Assembly: GCA_934090795.1 (NCBI GenBank)
Contig: CAKOJQ010000015.1
Span: 1 to 23,962, forward strand
Direction of reading: 5' to 3'
DNA from: an uncultured Bacilli bacterium
Lineage (GTDB): Bacteria; Bacillota_I; Bacilli_A; RF39; UBA660
Length of the DNA stretch: 23,962 nt
Both the position numbers and the translations under genes were made by a program. Position 1 is the stretch's first letter. Each line of letters opens with the position of its first letter. This document shows, piece after piece, positions 7,594 through 15,684 of this stretch. The notes beneath the pieces were generated by a model. The model was not told the origin of the DNA, made no database searches, and saw only the letters and a program-made list of their open reading frames with translations.

Positions 7594-8850
7594 ATGAAAA
7601 TATATATAGAAACATTAGGTTGTAAAGTTAATACTTATGAATCAGAAATAATTAAGGAAGAATTCTTAAGAAATGGATATGAAGAAGCAAAAGATGTTAA
7701 AATGGCAGATGTTATTGTTGTAAATACTTGTTCTGTAACTAATCAAAGTGATGCTAAAAGTAGAAAAGTAATAAGAGCAGTTAGAAAAGCTAATGAAAAG
7801 GCAATACTGGTTGTTTGTGGATGTTCTAGTCAAAATCATCAAGATGCTTTAAAAGAGTTAGGTGCTGATATATTAATAGGTAATAAGGATAAATCTAAAA
7901 TATATGATTATGTTAAAAATTATAATAATGAACAAATTGTTAAATATTATGATATGGTTAATACTGATTTTGAAAAGATGAGTCTAAATAATTTTAGTGA
8001 AAGAACTAGAGCATTTGTTAAAATTCAGGATGGGTGTAATAATTATTGTTCTTATTGTATTATTCCTTATTTAAGAGGTACTATTAGAAATAAAAATTTA
8101 AATGATGCAATTGATGAAATAAATACTTTAGTTAATAATGGGTTTAAAGAAATAGTTTTGACTGGAATTCACACGGGAAGTTATCCGGATTTAGTTAATT
8201 TAATTAAAGAAATAAGTAAAAATAAGAAATTAGAAAGAATAAGAATTAGTAGTATTGAGGCAACTGAAATAGATGATGATTTTTTAGAAGAACTGAAGAA
8301 CAATAAAAAGATTTGTTGTCATATGCATATTCCTGTTCAAGCAGCTTGTGATAATACATTAAAGAAAATGAATCGTAAATACGATATGGATAGGTTTATT
8401 AGTATTATTGATAAAATAAGAGAGGTAAAGCCAGATATTAATATTACTACTGATTTAATAGTTGGTTTTCCTACGGAGACTGAAGAGGACTTTTTAGAAA
8501 GTTATAATAATGCTAGTAAGATTAAATTTGGTAAAATTCATGTATTTCCATATTCTAAGAGAGATGGTACTGTTGCTGCTAAGATGAAGAGTGTTTTAAG
8601 TGATAGTGAGAAAAAAGAACGTACTCATAAAATGATTGAACTTTCTAACAAATTAGAAAATGAATATTATAATAAATTTTTAGGTAAAACATTAAATGTT
8701 TTAGTAGAAGAAGTATTTGATGATTATAGTACAGGACATACAGATAATTATATTAAGGTAATTATTAATTCTAATTTAGAACATAACAAAGACTATAATG
8801 TTAAGATTATTAAAATAGATGGAGTTAATGTATACGGAGAAGTAGAATAA
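7594..8850 (+). CDS. mtaB: tRNA t6A37 methylthiotransferase MtaB
   Basis: This 418-residue radical-SAM enzyme converts t6A to ms2t6A at position 37 of tRNAs decoding ANN codons. The N-terminal UPF0004 domain supplies cluster cysteines Cys10 (ETLGCKVN), Cys46 (NTCSVTN) and Cys77 (VVCGCSSQ). The radical-SAM motif CNNYCSYC gives Cys148, Cys152 and Cys155. The C-terminal ~65 residues form a TRAM-like RNA-binding domain. The start LGCKVNTYES and the GCxxxCxxC spacing favour MtaB (YqeV) over MiaB. The ribosome site AGGTAG lies just after the stop of the previous gene, which indicates coupling. No other tRNA-modification gene is adjacent. Confidence 0.93.
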   Translation: MKIYIETLGCKVNTYESEIIKEEFLRNGYEEAKDVKMADVIVVNTCSVTNQSDAKSRKVIRAVRKANEKAILVVCGCSSQNHQDALKELGADILIGNKDKSKIYDYVKNYNNEQIVKYYDMVNTDFEKMSLNNFSERTRAFVKIQDGCNNYCSYCIIPYLRGTIRNKNLNDAIDEINTLVNNGFKEIVLTGIHTGSYPDLVNLIKEISKNKKLERIRISSIEATEIDDDFLEELKNNKKICCHMHIPVQAACDNTLKKMNRKYDMDRFISIIDKIREVKPDINITTDLIVGFPTETEEDFLESYNNASKIKFGKIHVFPYSKRDGTVAAKMKSVLSDSEKKERTHKMIELSNKLENEYYNKFLGKTLNVLVEEVFDDYSTGHTDNYIKVIINSNLEHNKDYNVKIIKIDGVNVYGEVE

Positions 8851-8950
8851 TAAGAAAAATAAAATAATATAAATTAAATAATATAGATAATTTATGATAT
8901 ATTTTAATTGGTAATCACACTTCTAGTTAATAATAATATAATATAGTATG

Positions 8951-9166
8951 ATGAAAGTTATAAATATAAAAGATTATAATAATGAAGGTGTGTTTATTAA
9001 TTTAGATATATCATTTAAACCATATGAAAATTTACTTAATAATCATTATAAATATTTAAGTAAAGATAAAGAATATTATTTCTATTGTAAGGGTGGAGTT
9101 AAATCTAAGAAGGTAGCTAGTATTCTTTCAGCATATGGATATAACACAGTACTTGTTTTAAATTAA
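8951..9166 (+). CDS. Short rhodanese-like protein
   Basis: This protein of 71 or 72 residues belongs to the rhodanese fold. The segment YYFYCKGGVKSKKVASILSA holds the active-site loop CxxGxxS with the persulfide-carrying Cys (about residue 46), followed by the helix and final strand (YGYNTVLVLN). Rhodaneses move sulfane sulfur. It is shorter than the usual ~100 residues, ends right after the last strand, and has a reduced N-terminal half, although the frame is open and ends cleanly. Two adjacent ATGs (8948 and 8951) are possible. A TATAAT (8937-8942) ends only 5-8 nt before them and there is no SD, so the message is likely leaderless. A terminator overlaps its stop. Confidence 0.7.
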   Translation: MKVINIKDYNNEGVFINLDISFKPYENLLNNHYKYLSKDKEYYFYCKGGVKSKKVASILSAYGYNTVLVLN

Positions 9167-9190
9167 GGGTTCATTATTGAATTCTTTTTT
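9165..9190 (+). terminator. Terminator of the rhodanese gene
   Basis: AAGGGTTCA pairs with TGAATTCTT around TTAT, including G-T pairs, and a run of T follows. It starts inside the stop codon at 9164-9166. Confidence 0.65.
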
Positions 9191-9213
9191 TGTATAATTT
9201 TTAAATTTAGTAA

Positions 9214-9242
9214 TTGTAATTTGTTTATTATCTTGATAGAAT
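9214..9242 (+). promoter_or_regulatory. Promoter of the hydrogenase-like gene
   Basis: TTGTAA (9214-9219), a 17-bp spacer and TAGAAT (9237-9242) are present. The start would fall near 9249, right at the SD (AGGTG 9249-9253), so the leader is very short. Confidence 0.55.
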
Positions 9243-9260
9243 TAATGTAGGTGAAAAGGT

Positions 9261-10661
9261 ATGGTGTATCAATGTGATGTTTGTGGATATAAGCATCAGG
9301 GAAAATTACCGGATGGGTATCATTGCCCTCTGTGTTTATCGGAATATAACCATTTAATCCCTATTGAGGTTGAAATTAAGGAATTAAATAGGGTTGAAAT
9401 ATGGCCAGACAATTTAAGTATTAAGAGAATAGAAGAAAAATGTATTAATTGTTCTGCATGTAAAATTACATGTGAGAAAATGAGTAATTTGCTAGTTACT
9501 AATGATAATAATATTGACAAAAGAAATTTAAACGATCTTTGTTTAGAATGTGGAAGTTGCATTCTAACTTGTCCTACATCAGCCTTAACACCTAAATATG
9601 ATTATCAAGCGGTCTTAGAATATATTAAAGATCCTAATTATACAGTTATTGCATTAACTAGTCCAGCGACAAGAGTTGGAATAGGAGATGCTTTTTTTAA
9701 AGAACCAGGTTCTTTTTTAGAAGGAAAAATGGTTGCTGCTTTAAAAGAACTTGGTTTTGATTATGTTTTTGATTTAACGTTTGGTGCTGATATAACTTCT
9801 GTCGAAGAAGCTCATGAGTTAAGAGAAAGATTAGAAAGTGGTAGAAAACCTATGTTTTCTAGTTGTTGTCCTTCATGGGTAAAATATTGTGAAATAGTTC
9901 ATCCTGAGTTAATAGATAAATTATCTACTTGTAAAAGTCCAGTAGGGATGGCTAGTACGGTTATTAAAAAATTATTTGCTCCTAATGAGTATAAGAGTGA
10001 TAAAAAATTAATAATTGTAGCAGTAACACCTTGTACTAGTAAGAAAAGAGAAATAGTTAATACTGATACTGATTTTGTTATTACAACAAGTGAACTTGCT
10101 TTAATGATTAGAGAAAATGGGGTTGATTTTAATAAATTAAAAGATGCTTCATTTGATAAAGTAAAGGGTTCTTTTTCAGGCACTACTTATGGCGCTGGTG
10201 GTGGAGTTACTAAATCAGTTATTAGATGTCTTTATTATGAAATGACTGGTAAAGATTTAAAGGATAAAGATTATTCAATAGAAGATAAAGAATATTATAA
10301 ATTAATTAAAGTTAAAATTAATTCAAGAATTGTTAGATGTGTTATTGCTAGTACAATGTCTAATATGGAAAGATTATTAAGTGAAAATGTCGAATTTGAT
10401 TTTGCAGAGATAATGTACTGTGATGGTGGTTGTATATCTGGTGGTGGACAAGTATTGATGCCAATTAGGGATAGAGAAATAATTAAGCAAAAGAGATATG
10501 AAAGTTTAAATAAAAAACATGGTGAAATAGAGTCTTATCCATATAAAAATGATTTAATAGAAGATTTATATAATACATATTTAGATGAAATAGGAAGTGC
10601 GGAAGCACATAAGTATCTTCATTTAAAACATCAAGATTTATCTTATTTAATTAAGGAATAA
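9261..10661 (+). CDS. Monomeric [FeFe]-hydrogenase-like protein with rubredoxin-like head
   Basis: This 466-residue cytoplasmic iron-sulfur protein has three parts. First comes a rubredoxin-like zinc or iron knot (CDVCG 5-9 and CPLC 22-25). Two [4Fe-4S] ferredoxin motifs follow: Cys61/64/67/71, and Cys94/97/100/104 ending CP. The third part is the H-cluster domain. All three H-cluster signatures are present: L1 SSCCPSW with Cys202/Cys203, L2 TPCTSKKRE with Cys258, and L3 EIMYCDGGCISGGG with Cys387/Cys391. The proton-relay Cys is kept, so activity is plausible: reversible proton reduction to H2, with ferredoxin as likely electron donor. No NuoE/NuoF-type partner or HydE/F/G maturase lies in the window, which argues for a monomeric enzyme or an H2 sensor. 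Several positions differ from standard enzymes, for example Thr replaces Met in GAGGGVTKSV. The SD is AGGTG. Confidence 0.88.
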   Translation: MVYQCDVCGYKHQGKLPDGYHCPLCLSEYNHLIPIEVEIKELNRVEIWPDNLSIKRIEEKCINCSACKITCEKMSNLLVTNDNNIDKRNLNDLCLECGSCILTCPTSALTPKYDYQAVLEYIKDPNYTVIALTSPATRVGIGDAFFKEPGSFLEGKMVAALKELGFDYVFDLTFGADITSVEEAHELRERLESGRKPMFSSCCPSWVKYCEIVHPELIDKLSTCKSPVGMASTVIKKLFAPNEYKSDKKLIIVAVTPCTSKKREIVNTDTDFVITTSELALMIRENGVDFNKLKDASFDKVKGSFSGTTYGAGGGVTKSVIRCLYYEMTGKDLKDKDYSIEDKEYYKLIKVKINSRIVRCVIASTMSNMERLLSENVEFDFAEIMYCDGGCISGGGQVLMPIRDREIIKQKRYESLNKKHGEIESYPYKNDLIEDLYNTYLDEIGSAEAHKYLHLKHQDLSYLIKE

Positions 10662-10662
10662 G

Positions 10663-10691
10663 TTGATATTTAAATAATAATTATGTAGAAT
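10663..10691 (+). promoter_or_regulatory. Strong promoter giving a leaderless recX mRNA
   Basis: TTGATA (10663-10668), a 17-bp spacer and TAGAAT (10686-10691) are followed by ATG 10698 after only six nucleotides. Transcription should begin at or next to the A of the start codon. Confidence 0.65.
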
Positions 10692-10697
10692 AAGTTT

Positions 10698-11459
10698 ATG
10701 GAAATCAAAGAGTTTAAAAAATTAAAAGGAAATGTTTATGAGTTAAAGTTTAAAAATGGTGAAGAAGTTAAACTTTATGATGATGTTATATTAAAATATA
10801 ATTTATTAGTTAATAAGAGCTTTAATGATAAATTACATGAAGAAATAATTAATTATAATAAAAGTTTAGATGCTTATTATATTAGTTTAAAATATTTAAA
10901 TAGTAAACTTAGATGTGAAAAAGAGATTAGAGATTATTTAAAGAAGAAAGAATTTTCTTTGGAAATAATTGATAAAACAATTGATAGATTAAATAAATAT
11001 AATTATTTAAATAGAGATTTATATGTTAAAAGTTATGTTAATGATAAATATAATTTTACATTAAATGGACCTGTTAAAATTAAGAGAGAACTTTTGTTGT
11101 TAGGCTTTGACGATGAAGAAATTGATAAATATTTAAAAATTGATTTTAATGATAAAATAAAGAAAATTATAGATAAAAAAGTTAAGAGTAATAAAAAATA
11201 TAATGAATATAATTTAAAAATTAATATAAGTAATTATTTAATTAGTTTAGGGTATAAAAAAGAAATGTTTAATAGTTATTTGGGTAATATTAAAATAGAT
11301 AATAGTTTAGTTATAAAAAAAGATATAGATAAGATAAGAAATAAATATCAAAAAAAATATTGTGGCAGAGAGTTATATTATTTTATTAAAAATAAATTAT
11401 ATCAAAAGGGTTATAGAGAAGATGAAATAGGTGAGGCTTTAAATGAAAATATTTTATGA
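10698..11459 (+). CDS. recX: Regulatory protein RecX
   Basis: This 253-residue helical protein belongs to the RecX family, which binds RecA filaments and limits or modulates recombination. Recognisable blocks are SLKYLNSKLRCEKEIRDYL near 62-80, the repeat DRLNKYNYLNRDLYVKSYV, the central GPVKIKRELLLLG block, and a C-terminal repeat containing KGYREDEIGEAL. The three three-helix repeats and the acidic-basic N-terminal extension match Firmicute RecX. No SD precedes the ATG; the promoter sits 6 nt away, so translation is probably leaderless. It ends in TGA, one of very few TGA stops here, and overlaps the next gene by 17 nt. recA is not in the window. Confidence 0.88.
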   Translation: MEIKEFKKLKGNVYELKFKNGEEVKLYDDVILKYNLLVNKSFNDKLHEEIINYNKSLDAYYISLKYLNSKLRCEKEIRDYLKKKEFSLEIIDKTIDRLNKYNYLNRDLYVKSYVNDKYNFTLNGPVKIKRELLLLGFDDEEIDKYLKIDFNDKIKKIIDKKVKSNKKYNEYNLKINISNYLISLGYKKEMFNSYLGNIKIDNSLVIKKDIDKIRNKYQKKYCGRELYYFIKNKLYQKGYREDEIGEALNENIL

Positions 11460-11745
11460 TAGATTAAGTAAAGAAGAGAAAAAAGAACTTAAAAAAAGTA
11501 TTAAAGAATCTAAATTTGGTTTTTTATATAAAAAGATTAATTATTATTTAGTACTATGTTATGGATGTTTCTTTTTAATTATAGTTGATATTTATTTTAG
11601 ATTTTATTTTAGTGGTAAAACTCTTGATTACATAGTAGATGCAATTATTATGCTTGCTGTATTTATGTTTTATTATAAATTACTTAAGGTAAAAGAAACA
11701 ACATTAAATAAATATGCATTAGAAGAAAAGAAAAAGAAAAAATAA
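11443..11745 (+). CDS. Small two-helix membrane protein, unknown
   Basis: This 100-residue protein starts inside the end of recX, with an excellent SD (AGGTGAGG) in the recX coding sequence, so it is translated from the same mRNA. A basic/acidic amphipathic head (residues 1-30, Lys/Glu-rich) precedes two hydrophobic segments (about 34-52 and 62-80), and the tail ends in five lysines. No family was recognised. The lysine tail overlaps the AT stem of the following terminator. A role linked to RecX cannot be inferred from overlap alone. Confidence 0.6.
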   Translation: MKIFYDRLSKEEKKELKKSIKESKFGFLYKKINYYLVLCYGCFFLIIVDIYFRFYFSGKTLDYIVDAIIMLAVFMFYYKLLKVKETTLNKYALEEKKKKK

Positions 11746-11778
11746 AAAAATTATCTTGAAAATATAGATAATTTTTTT
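11744..11778. terminator. Bidirectional terminator between recX operon and prsA
   Basis: AAAAAATTATCT pairs with AGATAATTTTTT around a short loop. The A and T runs on both sides allow it to work on either strand, ending the rightward recX transcript and the leftward prsA transcript, whose coding ends converge here. Confidence 0.8.
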
Positions 11779-11789
11779 ATTTTGATTAC

Positions 11790-12806
11790 TTAGTTTGAAC
11801 TACTATTTGATTTAGCGTTTAATAAAGCATTTGAAACATATGTTGAATATAGTTTATTAATTTCATCATCTTGAATATTCATTCCATATGATTTTCTAAG
11901 TTCAACTAATGCATTGATACTTAATGCTGAATCACTTGATTTTAATTCAGTAGCTAAAGTATTAATAATTTCATCTTTTTTATCTTCTAAAGATGGTTTT
12001 TCTTTTTCATCAGTTTTAAGAATAATATGATAACCATATTTAGTTTTTACTGGTGTAGTAGTATATTTTCCTTTTTTAAGTGCAAACGCAGCTTTTTCAA
12101 ATTCTTCTAACATATCACCAGTATTGAAATAACCTAAATCTCCACCTTTATCTTTGTTTGAAGTATCGCTTGAATATTCTTTAGCAAGATCATCAAATGA
12201 TTCTCCATTTTTAAGTTTTTTGATAATATCTTTTGCTTTATTTAATGCTTCTTTATCTGCAGCAGTTTTTTCATCATCAGTCATACTATCAGTAACTTCT
12301 GGAGTAATTAGGATATGTTTACATGAAATATCACCATAAACATTTTCATCATAATACTTTTGAACTTGTTTGTCAGTTATACTTTCTTTAGCATAATCAT
12401 TAACTGCTTCAGTACGATAATAATTTAATCTAATAATATCTTTGAATTTATCAATATCTGTAATACCATAATATTTATAAATTTCTTCTTTTAATTTAGA
12501 TTCATCAAATTTACCATTATCATCTTTGTAATTAGTTTTGATTAAATTATATTGTTCATCAACGTATTTATTAGCATCACTTTCTTTGTCTGGATACTTA
12601 TCTAATAAAATTTTAGTATCAATCATATCAAGTAAACTAGATAAAGCAGTATTTTTAATTTTACTATATAAATCACCAGCACTAATTCCTAAATTTTCAT
12701 TAGTAAATGATACTAATGCTTCATTCCCGTTAGGTAAAGTAGTAACCTTACCACAACCACTAGTTAAGCCAAGTATAACTAAACAAATTAATAATTTCTT
12801 TTTCAT
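11790..12806 (-). CDS. prsA: PrsA-type foldase lipoprotein (parvulin PPIase)
   Basis: This 338-residue lipoprotein is exported and then helps secreted proteins fold by cis-trans prolyl isomerisation on the outside of the membrane. The signal peptide MKKKLLICLVILGLTSGC has a lipobox (LTSGC) with Cys18 as the lipidated residue. An NC-type chaperone domain (about 25-155 and 270-325) flanks a parvulin domain (about 160-265) whose ends read CKHILITP and YGYHIILKTDEK, with GGDLGYF in the middle. The Ser/Asn tail is typical. It is the only minus-strand gene in the window and has its own promoter (12824-12852) and SD (GGAGGG). Frames on the opposite strand are shadows. Given the large secreted proteins nearby, they are plausible clients, but that is inference. 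Confidence 0.93.
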   Translation of the reverse strand: MKKKLLICLVILGLTSGCGKVTTLPNGNEALVSFTNENLGISAGDLYSKIKNTALSSLLDMIDTKILLDKYPDKESDANKYVDEQYNLIKTNYKDDNGKFDESKLKEEIYKYYGITDIDKFKDIIRLNYYRTEAVNDYAKESITDKQVQKYYDENVYGDISCKHILITPEVTDSMTDDEKTAADKEALNKAKDIIKKLKNGESFDDLAKEYSSDTSNKDKGGDLGYFNTGDMLEEFEKAAFALKKGKYTTTPVKTKYGYHIILKTDEKEKPSLEDKKDEIINTLATELKSSDSALSINALVELRKSYGMNIQDDEINKLYSTYVSNALLNAKSNSSSN

Positions 12807-12823
12807 TTTCCCTCCTAAAGACT

Positions 12824-12852
12824 ATTATAACAACCAATTTCCTAAAATACAA
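12824..12852 (-). promoter_or_regulatory. prsA promoter
   Basis: Read on the minus strand, TTGTAT (12852-12847), a 17-bp spacer and a perfect TATAAT (12829-12824) lie 18 nt before the prsA ATG, followed by AGGAGGG. Confidence 0.7.
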
Positions 12853-12909
12853 GAACACTACTTAGGTTTTTTGAATACAATAAAATGAGAGATGAAAAGG
12901 AGGGAGATT

Positions 12910-13008
12910 ATGAACGGTTGTTGTAATAATAACGGTGTAAGTGGTGCTGCATTTATACTTGTATTGTTTATTTTATTAGTAATTATAGTTGGTGCTGCAG
13001 TAATCTAG
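12910..13008 (+). CDS. YjcZ-like small hydrophobic protein 1
   Basis: This 32-residue protein begins MNGCCNNNGVSGAAF and continues as a single hydrophobic helix ending VGAAVI. The Gly/Cys/Asn head followed by FxLVLFILLVIIVGA is the pattern of the YjcZ family of tiny sporulation-associated proteins in Bacilli. A near-perfect SD (AGGAGGGAG) and correct spacing support translation. It precedes a paralogue by 17 nt. If the family call is right, the organism or its recent ancestor made spores; alternatively, it is a small membrane peptide of other use. Confidence 0.7.
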   Translation: MNGCCNNNGVSGAAFILVLFILLVIIVGAAVI

Positions 13009-13025
13009 GGTAAGGAGGCGTTAAA

Positions 13026-13133
13026 ATGCTAGGTAAAAAAGGTTGCAAGAATAATAGTGTTAGTGATGCTTTTATTGTTTTAGTTTTATTTATATTACTT
13101 GCAATTATTCTTGGCTCAGTTCTAGTATATTAA
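13026..13133 (+). CDS. YjcZ-like small hydrophobic protein 2
   Basis: This 35-residue paralogue of the preceding peptide has head MLGKKGCKNNSVSDAF and a single helix FIVLVLFILLAIILGSVLVY. It shares the LVLFILL core with its neighbour. TAAGGAGG gives it a strong SD. The two form a small operon closed by a clean terminator. The head is Lys-rich and keeps one Cys, where the first copy has two. The family is assigned from the hydrophobic core and size only. Confidence 0.65.
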   Translation: MLGKKGCKNNSVSDAFIVLVLFILLAIILGSVLVY

Positions 13134-13137
13134 ATAT

Positions 13138-13159
13138 AAGAGGGTAACCTCTTTTTTTA
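13138..13159 (+). terminator. Terminator of the YjcZ-like pair
   Basis: AAGAGG pairs with CCTCTT around a GTAA tetraloop, and a run of T follows directly. Confidence 0.85.
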
Positions 13160-13206
13160 ATTAATTTTTTGTGATAGAATTTATGATAGAATAAGGGTTG
13201 ATAAAT

Positions 13207-14952
13207 ATGTTTGGTAAAATAACTGAAATTATAGATAACTATGTATATGTAGAAAATAGTACTCATGAATTAAAAAATAATATATTAAATGTTCATGTAG
13301 TGTTTGAAGAGGTAAATAGAAAAGTAGTTGGAGAAGTATTGTCTATAAATAAAGATATAATTAAAATATTTTTAATTGGTGAGATAAGAAATAATATATT
13401 TTATCCTGGAATAATGAGAAAGCCTGCTTTTCAATGTATTCCTAGAATTGTTTATAAACAAGAACTAGAATTATTAATTGGAAAACAAGATGATAGTGAT
13501 AAAGCTAGTGTTCATTTAGGAAAGTCAGTTATATATGAAAATTTTAATGTAAATATTAATTTAAATGATTTTTTTTCTAATCATTTTGCAATATTAGGTA
13601 ATAGTGGTAGTGGTAAGTCTTGTGGAGTTGCTCGTATTTTACAAAATATATTTCAAGATAATAAAGCAGGGGTGCCAGAAAATGCTCATATAGTTTTATT
13701 TGATGTATTTGGAGAATATAATGAAGCATTTAAAAACGCTAATGATATACCTAATTTAGGATATAAATCATATAGTATGGATGATGGTTATGATAGTATT
13801 AATATACCTGCCTACTTTTTAGATATAGATGATTTAGCTCTTTTATTAAATGTAAGATCATCTAGTCAATTACCAATACTTGAAAAAACTTTAAAACTTG
13901 TATATATCTTTAATAGTTTAGATGATAAAGTACAAGAATATAAAACAGAAATTATTGCTCAAAGTTTATTGGATATATTATCTAGTGGTAGAAATCCAAA
14001 TCAAATAAGAGACCAAATAATAGCAATTTTAGCAAGATATAATACAAAAGATTTAAATCTAGAAACACCAATAGTTCAACCGGGATATACAAGAACTTTT
14101 AGACAATGTATGAATATAGATGCAAGTGGGAAAATGTCTGCACTTGATTTAATTATTAATTATTTGGAACAATATAAACAATTGGATTTATCAGATGTAG
14201 AAGTTAATCATAATATAAAATATGGATTAGAAGATATTTATTATGCCTTAGATTTTGCATTAATTAGTGAAGGTATATTAAAAAGTGAAAAAATATATGA
14301 TGAATTTAATGTTTTAAAAGTAAGATTACAACAAATACTTAATTCAGATAATAGAAAATTCTTTGATGAAGGAAAAAAAAGAATTACTAAAAATGAATTT
14401 GTAGAAAGATTATTTAACGCTGAAAAACATTATCAAATTATTAATTTTAATTTAAATAATGTTGAAGAAAGATTCATTAAAATATTAACTAAGATATATG
14501 CTAGAATATTCTTTAATTATGTAACTAATTTAAAAGAAAGAGCTTCTTTTCCTATTCATGTTATATTAGAAGAATCACATAGATATGTTCAAAATGATAC
14601 TGATGTTGATGTACTTGGATATAATATTTTTGATCGAATTGCTAAGGAAGGAAGAAAATATGGTATTTTGTTAGGATTAATTACACAAAGACCTTGTGAA
14701 TTATCTACAACATGTTTATCTCAGTGTTCTAATTTTATTACATTTAAGATGTTTCATCCTAGTGATATAAATATAATTAGTAGTATTTCTAGTAATGTAA
14801 GTAATGAGACAATTGAAAAGATTAAAAATTTATTACCTGGAATAGCTATAGTATTTGGTTCTTCATTTAAAGTGCCATTATTAGTTAAATTAGAGCTTCC
14901 TAATCCGATGCCTAAATCTACAAGTGTAGATATAGTTAATAAGTGGTATTAA
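13207..14952 (+). CDS. HerA-like hexameric ATPase (DUF87)
   Basis: This protein has 581 residues from ATG 13207; the TTG at 13198 lies against the weak SD AGGG and is less likely. The N-terminal ~110 residues form a HAS-barrel (opening FGKITEIIDNYVYVEN). The ATPase core follows, with Walker A GNSGSGKS (131-138), a DVFGEY block near 170, Walker B IHVILEE (acidic pair near 455-456), and the motif KEGRKYGILLGLITQRP with the arginine expected in HerA/FtsK-like translocases. HerA proteins pump DNA or drive partner nucleases, NurA in archaea and SIR2 or DUF4297 in bacterial phage defence. None of these partners is adjacent: left are YjcZ-like peptides, right a lysozyme-like gene. It is therefore a solitary HerA with unknown partner. 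Confidence 0.85.
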   Translation: MFGKITEIIDNYVYVENSTHELKNNILNVHVVFEEVNRKVVGEVLSINKDIIKIFLIGEIRNNIFYPGIMRKPAFQCIPRIVYKQELELLIGKQDDSDKASVHLGKSVIYENFNVNINLNDFFSNHFAILGNSGSGKSCGVARILQNIFQDNKAGVPENAHIVLFDVFGEYNEAFKNANDIPNLGYKSYSMDDGYDSINIPAYFLDIDDLALLLNVRSSSQLPILEKTLKLVYIFNSLDDKVQEYKTEIIAQSLLDILSSGRNPNQIRDQIIAILARYNTKDLNLETPIVQPGYTRTFRQCMNIDASGKMSALDLIINYLEQYKQLDLSDVEVNHNIKYGLEDIYYALDFALISEGILKSEKIYDEFNVLKVRLQQILNSDNRKFFDEGKKRITKNEFVERLFNAEKHYQIINFNLNNVEERFIKILTKIYARIFFNYVTNLKERASFPIHVILEESHRYVQNDTDVDVLGYNIFDRIAKEGRKYGILLGLITQRPCELSTTCLSQCSNFITFKMFHPSDINIISSISSNVSNETIEKIKNLLPGIAIVFGSSFKVPLLVKLELPNPMPKSTSVDIVNKWY

Positions 14953-14982
14953 TTCCAATTATTGGAAACAAATAACTCTACC

Positions 14983-15010
14983 TTGCATAAAAATATATGT
15001 ATGGTATAAT
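14983..15010 (+). promoter_or_regulatory. Promoter giving a leaderless lysozyme-like mRNA
   Basis: TTGCAT (14983-14988), a 16-bp spacer and perfect TATAAT (15005-15010) end 7 nt before ATG 15018. An in-frame ATG at 14997 lies inside the spacer and would not be in the transcript, so it is rejected as the start. Confidence 0.65.
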
Positions 15011-15017
15011 AGTTTTT

Positions 15018-15623
15018 ATGAAAAAGAAAATTAATGGAGATTTAATAATAAGTTTTTGTTTTTGCTTACTTATAATATTGAGTGGAGTAATGATAAAAGT
15101 AAATGATAAAAATAAAGAATTTGAAGTTATTGCTAATGTGGATGAAAATATAGCTACTACAGAAGAAGTGACAACAACTACAACAAGAAAAGTTGTATGG
15201 GATGATTTAACAGTAGAAGAACTTACTTTAAAGTTAAATAAAAATTTATATAGTGATTTAGAAGGAATGGGAGAACATTTTGCTAGGTATACAGAAGAAA
15301 TTGGATTAGATCCTTATTTAGCAGTTGCTATAGTTAATTTAGAAACAGGATGTAAGTGGGGATGTTCTACTCTTGCTAGAAGTTGTAATAATATTGGAGG
15401 GATAAAGGGAAGTCCTTCTTGCAATGGTGGATCATATAAAAGATTTGATACTTTAGAAGAGGGAATAAAATCTTATTTAGATTTAGTTTATTATAATTAT
15501 TATAGTGTTGGTTTAGATACAGCGGAAAAGATGAATCCAAAATATGCTGAAAGTACATCTTGGGCTTTTAAAGTAAATAATTATTATAACGATATAAAAA
15601 ATACAATTATAGAAGATAGTTAA
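15018..15623 (+). CDS. Membrane-anchored lysozyme-like/glucosaminidase-type hydrolase
   Basis: This 201-residue exported protein has a basic start, one hydrophobic anchor or signal segment (8-27), and a Thr-rich linker (48-57). The lysozyme-fold domain (about 80-201) carries AIVNLETG with the likely catalytic Glu109, followed by the family's SxLAR, NNIGGIKG and FDTLEEGIKSYLDLV blocks, as in bacterial peptidoglycan glucosaminidases of the LytG/FlgJ type. Two Cys pairs (112/116 and 123 with one further on) may form disulfides outside the cell. Its role would be wall cleavage during growth or division, which conflicts with a wall-less mollicute. There is no SD; the promoter adjoins the start codon. 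Confidence 0.8.
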   Translation: MKKKINGDLIISFCFCLLIILSGVMIKVNDKNKEFEVIANVDENIATTEEVTTTTTRKVVWDDLTVEELTLKLNKNLYSDLEGMGEHFARYTEEIGLDPYLAVAIVNLETGCKWGCSTLARSCNNIGGIKGSPSCNGGSYKRFDTLEEGIKSYLDLVYYNYYSVGLDTAEKMNPKYAESTSWAFKVNNYYNDIKNTIIEDS

Positions 15624-15637
15624 GTCTATCTTTTTTT
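15613..15637 (+). terminator. Terminator of the lysozyme-like gene
   Basis: AAGATAG pairs with CTATCTT around TTAAGT, which contains the stop codon, and then seven T follow. Confidence 0.85.
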
Positions 15638-15672
15638 GTGTAAAGTTTCTTTAAATAAATAGTATTTTGTTT

Positions 15673-15678
15673 TATAAT
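15673..15678 (+). promoter_or_regulatory. -10 box of the VTT-domain gene, leaderless start
   Basis: A perfect TATAAT ends 6 nt before ATG 15685. The -35 candidate at 17 bp is weak (TTTAAA, 15650-15655). No SD is present. Confidence 0.5.
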
Positions 15679-15684
15679 CATATT

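Noticed and set aside
12538..12888. Plus-strand frame opposite prsA
   Set aside because: It is antisense to a well-recognised PrsA gene, has no SD or family resemblance, and runs into the divergent promoter region.
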